A DNA stretch of 64,000 nt, from positions 774,419-838,418 of the forward strand of contig NZ_CADFGE010000002.1 in NCBI RefSeq assembly GCF_902833645.1. The letters are read 5' to 3'. Positions 54,569-63,028 of this stretch are shown here, piece after piece. The stretch's first letter is position 1. Each line of letters opens with the position of its first letter. Under the pieces are notes generated by a model. That model did not search any database. It was not told the origin of the DNA and was given only the letters and a program-made list of their open reading frames with translations. A program made the translations under genes and the position numbers. This DNA comes from Paraburkholderia fungorum. Lineage in GTDB: Bacteria > Pseudomonadota > Gammaproteobacteria > Burkholderiales > Burkholderiaceae.

Positions 54569-55054
54569 CTACCGGACCAGCGAGAATGCTTCCCGGCTGG
54601 CAATCTCACCCGCGCCGTACACGCCAACCACCGTATAGTCGGACGCCACGCATTCGAACGTCGCGCCCTGAAACGTGATGACAAAGTGGCGTTGCACAGG
54701 ACCGGGCGAACTGACGGCAGAAATCTCGGCGGCCAGCGACGAATTCATCACTTCGTGAACCGAGTACCGACTGAGCCCACGCGAAGCCAGCGGATGGATC
54801 TCGAGATCGGCGTCGCCTGGCGGGCCGAGCCGATGAAACACAGCATCGGGAAATAGCACGGTACAAAATGGATCGTCGTCGGAATCGAATGGCCCGAACC
54901 GTTCGAAGTCGGACTCGGCAATCGGATAAGCCAGAATCACCCGACGATCGCTGGAAACAATGAATGGTTCGGCAGCGTCGACTGCAGGCTGAGGAACAGA
55001 GTCCAGCAGGACGACATAGTCTTCCTGCTGGGGTGAATCGAGCGTGCTGGTCAT
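54569..55054 (-). CDS. Hypothetical protein
   Basis: 161 aa, no signal peptide or membrane segment. The acidic N-terminus leads into an alpha/beta-looking body (RRVILAYPIAESDFERFGPFDSDDDPFCTVLF ... QRHFVITFQGATFECVASDYTVVGVYGAGEI). The family is not recognised. It lies 22 bp downstream of the H-NS-like gene in the same direction and may be co-transcribed with it. Confidence 0.62.
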   Translation of the reverse strand: MTSTLDSPQQEDYVVLLDSVPQPAVDAAEPFIVSSDRRVILAYPIAESDFERFGPFDSDDDPFCTVLFPDAVFHRLGPPGDADLEIHPLASRGLSRYSVHEVMNSSLAAEISAVSSPGPVQRHFVITFQGATFECVASDYTVVGVYGAGEIASREAFSLVR

Positions 55055-55076
55055 CTACTTCAGAACTCCGTTGCGC

Positions 55077-55889
55077 TCACGCGCCGGCTTGCACCGTCGA
55101 GGTTTGCGGCGCCGCGGCAACAACCCGCTTCGCACCGGCTTTGGCTTTGCTGCCGGTCTTACGACCCGGTGTTTTCTTTGCAGCGGCGGTTTTCTTCACC
55201 GCAGCCTTCTTTGCCACGGCTTTTTTCGCAGCAGGCCTGCCGGCGCCTTTCTTTGCCGCAGTCTTTTTAGCCGCCGCCGTGCTCTTCTTTGCAGCCGCTT
55301 TGGACGCCACGGCCTTTTTCGCCGTCACGCCTTTCTTCGCAGCGACATTGCGGGTCGCGGCAGCGCCGTCGATCAGAAACTGGGTTCGGTCTTTAACCGT
55401 TGCGAGCCACGCCGGTGCCGGACCGCGTCCGCTCCAGGTGGCGCCCGTTTTCGGATCGAGATACTTCGGCGGCTGAGCACCTTTAGGCTGGCCTTTTTTC
55501 CCGGCCTTGGCGTGACTGACCGCAGCCTTTGCCGTGGACTTCAGTTCGCTCGCCCCTTCAATCAGGAATTGCGTGCGGTCTTTCACTGCGGCAATCCATG
55601 CCGGTGCGCGCCCGTGGCCTGTCCAGGTCGCGCCGGTTTTATGGTCGCGGTACTTCGGAATCGACTTGCCTGCAGCGCCTTTTGCCTTGCCACTTGCAGC
55701 ACGTCCATTCAGGGCGCGCGCGGCGCGCCTCGCCTTTGCCTTTGCCTCGATATCGGCAGTAGTCAGACCGTGCTTGAGCATCAGGTCGCGAATCTGGTCG
55801 ACCGCGGCTTGTGCTTTCCTGGCGATAAGCACGTCGGCTTGTGCCTGAAGCTTCTTCAGCTTTGCCTGGATTTGCTCTAACGTGGGCAT
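55077..55889 (-). CDS. H-NS-family protein with two DNA-binding modules and a histone H1-like tail
   Basis: 270 aa. The N-terminal helical oligomerisation part (1-60: QAKLKKLQAQADVLIARKAQ) is short. Two copies of the H-NS DNA-binding domain follow at about 78-112 (KYRDHKTGATWTGHGRAPAW) and 141-174 (KYLDPKTGATWSGRGPAPAW), both with the T-W-x-G-x-G-x-x-P core. Residues 180-270 are Lys/Ala-rich (AAKK repeats) like bacterial histone H1 proteins. It should bind and compact DNA, silencing AT-rich regions. The lysine-rich tail is consistent with non-specific DNA contacts. Confidence 0.9.
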   Translation of the reverse strand: MPTLEQIQAKLKKLQAQADVLIARKAQAAVDQIRDLMLKHGLTTADIEAKAKARRAARALNGRAASGKAKGAAGKSIPKYRDHKTGATWTGHGRAPAWIAAVKDRTQFLIEGASELKSTAKAAVSHAKAGKKGQPKGAQPPKYLDPKTGATWSGRGPAPAWLATVKDRTQFLIDGAAATRNVAAKKGVTAKKAVASKAAAKKSTAAAKKTAAKKGAGRPAAKKAVAKKAAVKKTAAAKKTPGRKTGSKAKAGAKRVVAAAPQTSTVQAGA

Positions 55890-56068
55890 TTGATCGCTCC
55901 TTATGTGGTAATCGATCGAACTATGCCATGAATAGCGTCGGAAAGGCAGATCTATGCCGCTATAAAGGCAACAGACTCACACGAGAATGCATACCGTGGA
56001 GTACGAACCTTTCGAGTTCGCTACCGGAGAACCGTATTCTTTAGCTATTCCGATTGCCGGCGATCTAC

Positions 56069-56407
56069 CTAAGTCGGAGTAAAAACAACAACCTGGCGAT
56101 CGGCTATGTACCGCACACTGCGCATGAACCGGTACTGCTGATCGTCCGCGGTTATCCGGTTGAGTCCCAATTGCGTCAATGCCAGCATCTCGTCGGCCTG
56201 AAAGGCAGCCACTACGCCGTGATCCGTCAACTCCTCCAGCGTGCCGGACGGATCGCCAATATAGACACTGCGTACCTGCGTGCCAATCCGCATCAGAACC
56301 ACACTCTCGCCTTCGTCGAGCGCCAGTTCGAGATAGCCGGCAAGCGTTCGTAATGAATCCGGTGTGGAGGCCTGGGCCTGATAGATCGCAGCATTCGATG
56401 GCGTCAT
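56069..56407 (-). CDS. Hypothetical protein
   Basis: 112 aa from MTPSNAAIYQ, preceded by GGGGAAACAGAA; the frame is open much further upstream but only as Arg/Cys-rich filler. Cytoplasmic; mostly strands and short helices (LRTLAGYLELALDEGESVVLMRIGTQVRSVYIGDP ... MRSVRYIADRQVVVFTPT). The family is not recognised. The upstream interval 55890-56068 has no gene. Confidence 0.6.
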   Translation of the reverse strand: MTPSNAAIYQAQASTPDSLRTLAGYLELALDEGESVVLMRIGTQVRSVYIGDPSGTLEELTDHGVVAAFQADEMLALTQLGLNRITADDQQYRFMRSVRYIADRQVVVFTPT

Positions 56408-56670
56408 TTCTGTTTCCCCATCACCCGCATAGAGAGAAGCCGGCCGCTGTGCAATGCGGCAATAACTGCTTCTACTATAGGCAAGCATTCGGAGATTCAA
56501 AGGGCGGCCATTCATTTTTTTCGCCGGTAACCCCGCGTTACCAATCTCGCAGCGCTGTTTCACCTGTGTCTGGACCGCCCTTCTACACTCCGAACCGTAT
56601 TCAGAAGCAAAGCAATGACGGTTCGGCAGTACTCGAATGCATCGCACCCGAATGTGCAAGGAGAAGGAAA

Positions 56671-56994
56671 ATGAACAAGAAGATCGTTGGCGCGGCACTT
56701 GGCCTGGCCTTTCTCGCGGCATCGTCGATAGCATCGGCGCATGTGGACATAGCCGTCGGAGTCGGCATTCCCGTCGGCGTAGTTGCGCCGCCTCCCGTTT
56801 ATGCCGCACCGCCGGTCGCCTATGGTCCGGCTCCAGTCACGGTTGCCTACGATGGCTATGGTGGTTATGGTGGCTATGGTGACTGGCGCGCACGCGAGTG
56901 GCGTGAGCGCCGCGAATGGCGTGAACATGAATGGCGCCGCGAGCAATGGCGCGAGCACGAATGGCATGAACGCGGCCGCTGGGGCGGCTATTGA
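56671..56994 (+). CDS. Small secreted Gly/Tyr- and REWR-repeat protein
   Basis: 107 aa from the ATG behind AAGGAGAAGGAAA. The signal peptide is residues 1-23 (ending ASA-H). The mature part is low-complexity: a Val/Ala/Pro-rich stretch, then GYGGYGGYG and a highly charged C-terminus of repeated REWRE-type units alternating Arg, Glu, Trp and His. Similar short proteins are common in Burkholderia-group genomes, but their function is unknown. A surface or periplasmic location is inferred. Confidence 0.75.
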   Translation: MNKKIVGAALGLAFLAASSIASAHVDIAVGVGIPVGVVAPPPVYAAPPVAYGPAPVTVAYDGYGGYGGYGDWRAREWRERREWREHEWRREQWREHEWHERGRWGGY

Positions 56995-57042
56995 AATAGC
57001 GCGCTACCGCGCCATTTCCGAAGAACTCATAGTCTGGACCGT

Positions 57043-58116
57043 TCACGCGATCCGCAGTCCGTACGCCGGCAGAATCTCCTGCGTCGTCACGAAGCGGTGC
57101 TCCTTGACCGCGTCGTGAAAGCGCCGGTAATCACTGTTCTCAAAGACGGCGCTCCACCGGGGCCGATCCCCGCTGTCGTCGTCGGACTGCAAACCGGTAG
57201 CTTTGTATTTCCAGGAGCCGATTCCCTTGGGCACGTACTCCGGAATCGACTCTGACAGGCCGGGAATCGCGCCTGTTTTCACCGCTTCGCAAAGGGTCTG
57301 CAGGCGCTTATTGTCGTCCGGGTTCCGATTGGTGTCGAGAAGCATGGTCAGTGCGGCTCGGACATCTTCCGGCAAACCGGCGTGGTTTTCGAAATCTTCG
57401 CGCCCCGCCACGTAGGCGCGCACCGCGCGGCAAGTCATCTCGGCCGCTTGCATGAACTCGGGCAGATTGTGCCTTTTGACGCGTACATTTCTGCCGTCGG
57501 TGTAATGCCATTTCGCCCACGGCTGGTCAGGATAATGCAAGGCCGCGCCGTGACCGACAGGCAGCGCAAGCGTCAGTACATCTTCCTCGATGTGCTCGAC
57601 CAGATGTTGCGTGGCGCGTTTCAGACGGGCAAACCAGCCTTCCGGCGTGCAATCTTCAGCCTCCAGCATATGGACACGATTCGTCGGACTTTCGATTCCG
57701 GCGAAACCCTGGTGAGCCCACGTATCGACGTAGGTGTGAAGCGTCACACCGAGACGATGCAAAGCCGTATCGGCGCCTCGCTGCCGGATCGCCCGGCGCA
57801 CCACTTCGCGGGCCACGGCGCTATCCGGCCGGCACACCGCTTTGTCTTCGAGCGTTTCCCCGACACCGGCGGGCAGAAAATGAAACGGCGCCCATACCAG
57901 CCGGTTCTGGTCATTTTCCGCGTTGGTATAGTCAAATAGTTTGTGCGCGGTGGCGAAGCGCTCGAAAGTTTCACCGCCTGAAAAACGCAGTATTCCTGAC
58001 GTGGTCGCGTCGTCGACGTACTGGCAAGCATGCGCCACCGTGATTGCCTCCCCGGCTGCCATTCCGCCGATACGTGCAGCGATATAGACGACCCCGTAGT
58101 GAAAATCGATGTTCAT
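57043..58116 (-). CDS. DUF6765-family protein
   Basis: 357 aa from MNIDFHYGVVYIAARIGG; the frame extends upstream without support. Conserved parts are the FHYG start, AHACQYVDDATTSG, HTYVDTWAHQGFAG and the GHGAALHYPDQPW segment. The many His/Asp motifs suggest a metal-dependent hydrolase similar in style to phospholipase C/zinc-dependent families; that is inference. No signal peptide is present. It stands alone. Confidence 0.85.
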   Translation of the reverse strand: MNIDFHYGVVYIAARIGGMAAGEAITVAHACQYVDDATTSGILRFSGGETFERFATAHKLFDYTNAENDQNRLVWAPFHFLPAGVGETLEDKAVCRPDSAVAREVVRRAIRQRGADTALHRLGVTLHTYVDTWAHQGFAGIESPTNRVHMLEAEDCTPEGWFARLKRATQHLVEHIEEDVLTLALPVGHGAALHYPDQPWAKWHYTDGRNVRVKRHNLPEFMQAAEMTCRAVRAYVAGREDFENHAGLPEDVRAALTMLLDTNRNPDDNKRLQTLCEAVKTGAIPGLSESIPEYVPKGIGSWKYKATGLQSDDDSGDRPRWSAVFENSDYRRFHDAVKEHRFVTTQEILPAYGLRIA

Positions 58117-58450
58117 AAAAGGCGCTCCCGACGCGCAACGAACGATGGCCAGAGATTCCGGAATGCGCAAGGCGGCAGTTGCAGCGCGGCGCACCAATAG
58201 AATGTAAACGACCGAATGCAATAGAACTTTAAAAGAAAACAATGTCGCCGGCACTCAACGAAACTCGTCGGCCACGCCGACGTCACACATGATCTGATTG
58301 CGTGTGCCGTGCTACGTAACTGGAAAGCCAGTCGCAATGCGAATCGGCACGCCGTGCCGCATTGCCTCTCATTCGAACCTTCGGGCCGCAATAGCTACGG
58401 CAATGAAAGCTAATGAACGAAAAGCAGCGACGAATGCACTGCCCCAAAAG

Positions 58451-58485
58451 AAAAACCCCGCTTCGATCTCCGAAGCGGGGTTTTT
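58451..58485. terminator. Bidirectional intrinsic terminator
   Basis: A perfect 15-bp stem (AAAAACCCCGCTTCG and its complement) with a 5-nt ATCTC loop lies directly downstream of the FKBP gene. Confidence 0.9.
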
Positions 58486-58506
58486 CCTGGTGCGCATCGC
58501 GCCGTA

Positions 58507-58905
58507 TTACTTGACGATACCGACGAGTTCGACTTCAAACGTCAGGTCGCTATTCGCCGGAATCACACCGACGCTGCGCTCGCCATAAGCAGTGGCCGCC
58601 GGACAGGTCAGCTTGGCCTTCTCGCCGACTTTCATTTTCTGCACGCCTTGCGTCCAGCACGGAATCACGCGATTGAGCGGGAAAGTTGCCGGGCCGCCGT
58701 GCTTCGCCGAACTGTCGAACTCCGTGCCGTTGGCGAGCGTGCCGCGATAGTTCACCTTCACGACATCGTCAGCGGACGGTTGCGGGCCCGTGCCCTGCGT
58801 CAGATGTTCAACGATTACACCGGAAGGCAATTTTTCAGTGGTGGCAGCGGCCATTGCCGTGGAAGAAAGAACTGCCGCGGCGACCAGCGCAACGATAGAT
58901 TTCAA
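58507..58905 (-). CDS. FKBP-type peptidyl-prolyl cis-trans isomerase, periplasmic
   Basis: 132 aa. The signal peptide is residues 1-19 (ending AMA-A). A single FKBP domain spans VIVEHLTQGTGPQPSADDVVKVNYRGTLANGTEFDSS to ANSDLTFEVELVGIVK. The active-site aromatics are largely kept (Tyr in VNYRG, Phe in EFDSS, Trp in CWTQGV, Tyr in AYGERSVGVIP). Two Cys (IPCW and LTCP) could form a disulphide. It speeds proline isomerisation during folding in the periplasm. Confidence 0.94.
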   Translation of the reverse strand: MKSIVALVAAAVLSSTAMAAATTEKLPSGVIVEHLTQGTGPQPSADDVVKVNYRGTLANGTEFDSSAKHGGPATFPLNRVIPCWTQGVQKMKVGEKAKLTCPAATAYGERSVGVIPANSDLTFEVELVGIVK

Positions 58906-58981
58906 AGCAAGTCTCCAGGTGGGTAGTGCGCGTCATTGTAGCGGATCACTTGTTGCAGCCACGGGGATCATGCACGCAGGT

Positions 58982-59548
58982 TTATTCGACGTCTTCATTC
59001 AATAGCGGAATCGCCCCGGGAATTGCCCCAGGAACCGATCCAGACAGCGACTCGCTTCTGGCGATTTCGCGTTGCGTCAGTTGCGCGGCCTGCTGCTCCA
59101 TCCGCTTGAGCAAGCCGTCGAGCAGATGTGCTTCTTCATTGCTCAGGCAGGCCGCGAACTCGGCGTTATAGCGTTGCCCGCTCAGGCGCGCCTGTTCGTA
59201 GGCGAGACGGCCGGCTTCAGTGAGCGTGAGCACGGTCAGCCGCTTGTTCTGCGGCAGGCGCGTTTTCGCAATCAGACCTTTATTCACCATATTGGCGACA
59301 CAACGGCTCGCCACCACCATGTCGAGCGCGGCCGATTCGGCGAGCCGGGACAGACTCGTGTCGGGGTACTTGCCGACGAACGCGAGAATGCGCCAATCGC
59401 GCCGGCTAATGCCAAGTTCCCGACGAAACATCAGCCCGACGCCCTGGGTTGCCACACGCGCCAGGTTGTGAAGCCGGTAAAGCAGGAATTCATCGATGTG
59501 CTCTGGATGCTTCAGCACAGGTGTTGATCGAGGGTCGGTCGCGGACAC
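58982..59548 (-). CDS. MarR-family transcriptional regulator
   Basis: 188 aa with a GTG start. The winged HTH is clear: GISRRDWRILAFVGKYPDTSLSRLAESAALDMVVASRCVANMVNKGLIAKTRLPQNKR, the last part being the wing. The C-terminal tail is Pro/Ser-rich. It is divergent from the sulfatase gene, 183 bp away, and probably controls it and the MFS gene downstream. The intergenic region is AT-rich near 59635. Confidence 0.92.
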   Translation of the reverse strand: MSATDPRSTPVLKHPEHIDEFLLYRLHNLARVATQGVGLMFRRELGISRRDWRILAFVGKYPDTSLSRLAESAALDMVVASRCVANMVNKGLIAKTRLPQNKRLTVLTLTEAGRLAYEQARLSGQRYNAEFAACLSNEEAHLLDGLLKRMEQQAAQLTQREIARSESLSGSVPGAIPGAIPLLNEDVE

Positions 59549-59731
59549 GGTGAGCGCACATCTAACAAAGGGTTGACGGCCATTATGACGTGCTTTTGCG
59601 GCAACGGCGCCGGCCTATTGTGCATTCGCACATATATTTGATTAGGTCAATCGTCGGATTCGTTTCTAGCATCGAGTCTTCTTCCCGGTCTTTCCCATTT
59701 CAGGCCGCAAGGCCGCAGACGGTGCTTATAG

Positions 59732-61303
59732 ATGGCGGATACCCGCAACGTTCTCTTCATCATGTGCGACCAGCTTCGCCGCGATCACCTCGGCTGCTAC
59801 GGACATCCCTACCTGCAAACCCGTCATATCGACGCGCTGGCCGCGCGCGGCGTGCGTTTCGACAACGCATTCGTCAGCTCCGGCGTATGCGGTCCGTCGC
59901 GCATGTCGTATTACACCGGCCGCACGATGAGCAGTCACGGCGCCAACTGGAACCGGGTGCCGCTCTCAATCGGGGAAATGACGCTCGGCGAATACCTGCG
60001 TCTGAATGGCCGCTCGCTCGCGCTGGCCGGCAAGACGCACGTGATGGCTGACGGCAACGGCATGCAGCGGCTCGACATCGCGCGCCAGAGTCCGCTCGGA
60101 CTGCGCCTCTCGACCGGCTCGTTCGACGAACTCGACCGCTACGACGGTCACCACGAGCCCGGCAAGGAGAGCGGCTATCCGGCCTTTTTGCGTGCACACG
60201 GCTACGTCAGCGACAAACCGTGGAGCGACTTCGCAATCAGCGTGGAAGACGACAGCGGCGCGGTGCATTCCGGCTGGAAAATGCGCAACGTGCGCTGGCC
60301 GGCGCGGGTGGCCGAGCCGCATTCCGAAACGGCCTACATGACGGATCAGGCGATCCGCTACATCGAGCAGCAGGGCGACACGCCGTGGGCCTTGCATTTG
60401 TCGTACGTAAAGCCGCACTGGCCCTATGTCGCGCCGCGGCCCTATCACAATCTGTATTCGCTCGATCAATGTTTGCCGCTCGCGCGCAAGCCCGCCGAAC
60501 TCGACAATGCCCATCCCGTGGTTGCCGCGTATCGCACTCACGAAGAGAGCGCCAATTTCGCGCGTGAAGAAGTGTCGAACACCGTACGGCCGGTTTACCA
60601 AGGTCTGATCCAGCAGATCGACGACCATCTCGGCCGGCTGTGGGACACGCTCGAACGGCTGGGCCGTTGGCAAGACACGTTGATCGTCTTCACCGCCGAT
60701 CACGGCGACTTCCTCGGCGATCATTGGCTCGGCGAAAAGGAACTGTTCTATGACACCGTGCAGCGCGTGCCGATGATCGTCTACGATCCGTCGACGCGTG
60801 CCGACGCCACTCGCGGTAGTGCCGAAACGCGCTTCGTATCGGGCATCGACGTGGTGCCGACGGTGCTCGACGCGCTTGGCCTGCCGGCCTATGAAGAGCG
60901 CGTCGAAGGACACTCGGTTCTGGTACTCACGCGCGGCGAAACGGAGCATGCCGAAGGCTGGCGCGACTACGTGGTCTCCGAAGTCGACTATAGTTTCCGC
61001 CGCACACGTCTCGCACTGGGACGCAAGCCCGATGAATGCCGCGGCTGGATGGTGCGCGACACACGCTGGAAGTACATACACTGGCAAGGATATCGCCCGC
61101 AACTCTTCGATCTGGCGAACGATCCTGACGAATACAGCGATCTTGGCGCCGATGCGAGTCACGCCCCCATCCGCGCGCAAATGCATGCGAAGCTCGCCGA
61201 CTGGTACGGCTCGTTGAAACAGCGCGTCACGATCGACAACCCGACGGTCGAGAGCAAGACGGACACGCACAAGGACTGGGGGGTCTTTTTCGGCGAGTGG
61301 TAG
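59732..61303 (+). CDS. Sulfatase-family hydrolase (phosphonate monoester hydrolase/phosphodiesterase-like)
   Basis: 523 aa. NVLFIMCDQLRRDHLGCYG supplies metal-binding Asp, and C-G-P-S-R (Cys53) is the formylglycine motif C-x-P-x-R, so the enzyme needs conversion of Cys53. FTADHGDFLGDHWLGEK supplies the second metal pair. YVKPHWPYVAPRPYHNLY resembles phosphonate monoester hydrolases and choline-sulfatase-type enzymes. There is no signal peptide, so it is cytoplasmic, fitting the substrate importer gene downstream. The exact ester (sulfate, phosphodiester or phosphonate) is open. Confidence 0.9.
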   Translation: MADTRNVLFIMCDQLRRDHLGCYGHPYLQTRHIDALAARGVRFDNAFVSSGVCGPSRMSYYTGRTMSSHGANWNRVPLSIGEMTLGEYLRLNGRSLALAGKTHVMADGNGMQRLDIARQSPLGLRLSTGSFDELDRYDGHHEPGKESGYPAFLRAHGYVSDKPWSDFAISVEDDSGAVHSGWKMRNVRWPARVAEPHSETAYMTDQAIRYIEQQGDTPWALHLSYVKPHWPYVAPRPYHNLYSLDQCLPLARKPAELDNAHPVVAAYRTHEESANFAREEVSNTVRPVYQGLIQQIDDHLGRLWDTLERLGRWQDTLIVFTADHGDFLGDHWLGEKELFYDTVQRVPMIVYDPSTRADATRGSAETRFVSGIDVVPTVLDALGLPAYEERVEGHSVLVLTRGETEHAEGWRDYVVSEVDYSFRRTRLALGRKPDECRGWMVRDTRWKYIHWQGYRPQLFDLANDPDEYSDLGADASHAPIRAQMHAKLADWYGSLKQRVTIDNPTVESKTDTHKDWGVFFGEW

Positions 61304-61440
61304 CACGGGCAACTGGCACGAAAGTACGCGCATGCGCCTCGATGAAAGCTTCAGATAGCGCCCCAGGCGCAGATTGACTCAGCGTCACACGAATAAATCA
61401 TAGGCGCCCGGCATAACATACCGGACCGCAAGGAGACACC

Positions 61441-62775
61441 ATGCAGCGCTCGCCCGCACTGACGCCCGACGACGCGATCTATCGCAAGATCGCGCGGCGC
61501 ATCGTGCCGTTTCTATTCATCTGTTACGTGGTCAATTTCATCGACCGCGTCAATATCGGGTTCGCAAAATTGCAGTTCCTGCAGGACCTGAAACTCGACG
61601 ACGCAGTATTCGGCTTCGCGGCGGGAATGTTCTTCGTCGGCTACCTGCTGTTCGAGTTGCCGAGCAATCTGCTGCTGGACCGTATCGGCGTGCGCAAGAC
61701 GCTGTTGCGGATCATGGTGCTGTGGGGTCTTCTGACTGTGCTGCTGATGTTCGTCAGGAGCGCGAGCGTGCTGTATCTGCTGCGTTTCCTGCTGGGCGCC
61801 GCCGAAGCCGGCTTCTTTCCCGGCATCATTCTTTATCTGACGTACTGGTTTCCCGACCGGCAACGCGGACGCATCACGAGCCTGTTCATCATGGCCGTGC
61901 CGTTGGCGGGCATCATCGGCGGCCCGCTGTCGGGCTGGATCATGGGGCATTTCCACAACATGCTCGGCTTGCGCGGCTGGCAGTGGCTATTCCTGATCGA
62001 AGGGGTGCCGGCTATCCTACTCGGCGTAATGGCGATGCTCTATCTGGACGATCGCCCAATGCACGCCAAATGGCTGAGCGACGCGGAAAAGGCCCACATC
62101 ACCGCCGCGCTCGACACGGATCGACAGCAGCGCGGCGCGCGCCACGCGCCGCCCGCGCAACTCTCCGACGTGTTGCGCAACCCGCGGATCTACCTGCTCT
62201 CGGCGATCTATTTCTGCGTGTTCATGGGGCTCAATGCGGTCGGTTTCTGGATACCAACGCTGTTGCGGCACGTCGGCGTGCAACAGATCGGCAATATCGG
62301 CTGGTTGAGCGGCGCGATTTCGGTTTGCACGGCAATCGGTATCGTGGTGATCGGACGCAGCTCGGATCGTCACGCCGAACGGCGCTGGCATGTGGCGTGC
62401 TGCGGCTTTGCGGTGGCCGGCAGTTTTCTGCTGCTGCCGCTCGCGGCGCACAGCGTGCCCTTCACCGTCGCCCTGCTGGTGGTCGCGTCGACCTGCATCT
62501 ACGCGACGCTGAGCATTTTCTGGACGATCCCCACCGCGTATCTGGATGGCGGCGCAGCCGCGGCCGGTATTGCGACGATCACTGCGATCGGCGCGATCGG
62601 CGGTGCGGTGAGCCCTTCATTGGTCGGCATGCTGAAGGCCGAAACCGGCAGCGTCTACGCGGGCTTTGCCGTCATCGCGGCGCTCCTGATTGCCGGTATG
62701 GTCGCACTGCTGCGGGCCGTGCCCGCGCCGCATCGCGAAGCGGTGGGTACGGTGGGGCCGGTTGTGTTGAAGTAG
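61441..62775 (+). CDS. MFS transporter, anion:cation symporter (ACS) family
   Basis: 444 aa with 12 membrane segments. ACS signatures are RIVPFLFICYVVNFIDRVNIGFAKL, FVGYLLFELPSNLLLDRIGVRK and RFLLGAAEAGFFPGIILYLTYWFPDRQRGR. The family imports organic anions such as tartrate, phthalate, glucarate or organic sulfates. CAAGGAGACACC precedes the ATG. Placed 137 bp after the sulfatase-type gene, it probably brings in that enzyme's substrate. Confidence 0.93.
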   Translation: MQRSPALTPDDAIYRKIARRIVPFLFICYVVNFIDRVNIGFAKLQFLQDLKLDDAVFGFAAGMFFVGYLLFELPSNLLLDRIGVRKTLLRIMVLWGLLTVLLMFVRSASVLYLLRFLLGAAEAGFFPGIILYLTYWFPDRQRGRITSLFIMAVPLAGIIGGPLSGWIMGHFHNMLGLRGWQWLFLIEGVPAILLGVMAMLYLDDRPMHAKWLSDAEKAHITAALDTDRQQRGARHAPPAQLSDVLRNPRIYLLSAIYFCVFMGLNAVGFWIPTLLRHVGVQQIGNIGWLSGAISVCTAIGIVVIGRSSDRHAERRWHVACCGFAVAGSFLLLPLAAHSVPFTVALLVVASTCIYATLSIFWTIPTAYLDGGAAAAGIATITAIGAIGGAVSPSLVGMLKAETGSVYAGFAVIAALLIAGMVALLRAVPAPHREAVGTVGPVVLK

Positions 62776-63028
62776 GCGGGCGCGGGTTCGGGTTCTATTA
62801 ATTCTGGTAGCCCGGACGGTGCATCGCGCATCCCTTTGCTGCGTCTGCGCTGTGAGCCTTGAAGTCCGCAAGCATCGTTTCGCGCTCGCGGATATCTGGG
62901 TTTGGCATCTGGAATGGGCGGGCGCGAGCGTGAGCGGATAAGTGGCCGTCCGCTTGTGTGATCCCCGCCTGGACATCAGCGCGGGAAGCCGCTTGCCGGC
63001 CGCCGCGCGCTGAGAAACGTCCCCTGGG

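Noticed and set aside
55044..55880. 278-aa plus-strand frame opposite the H-NS-like gene
   Set aside because: Cys/Phe/Arg-rich shadow of the lysine-rich tail.
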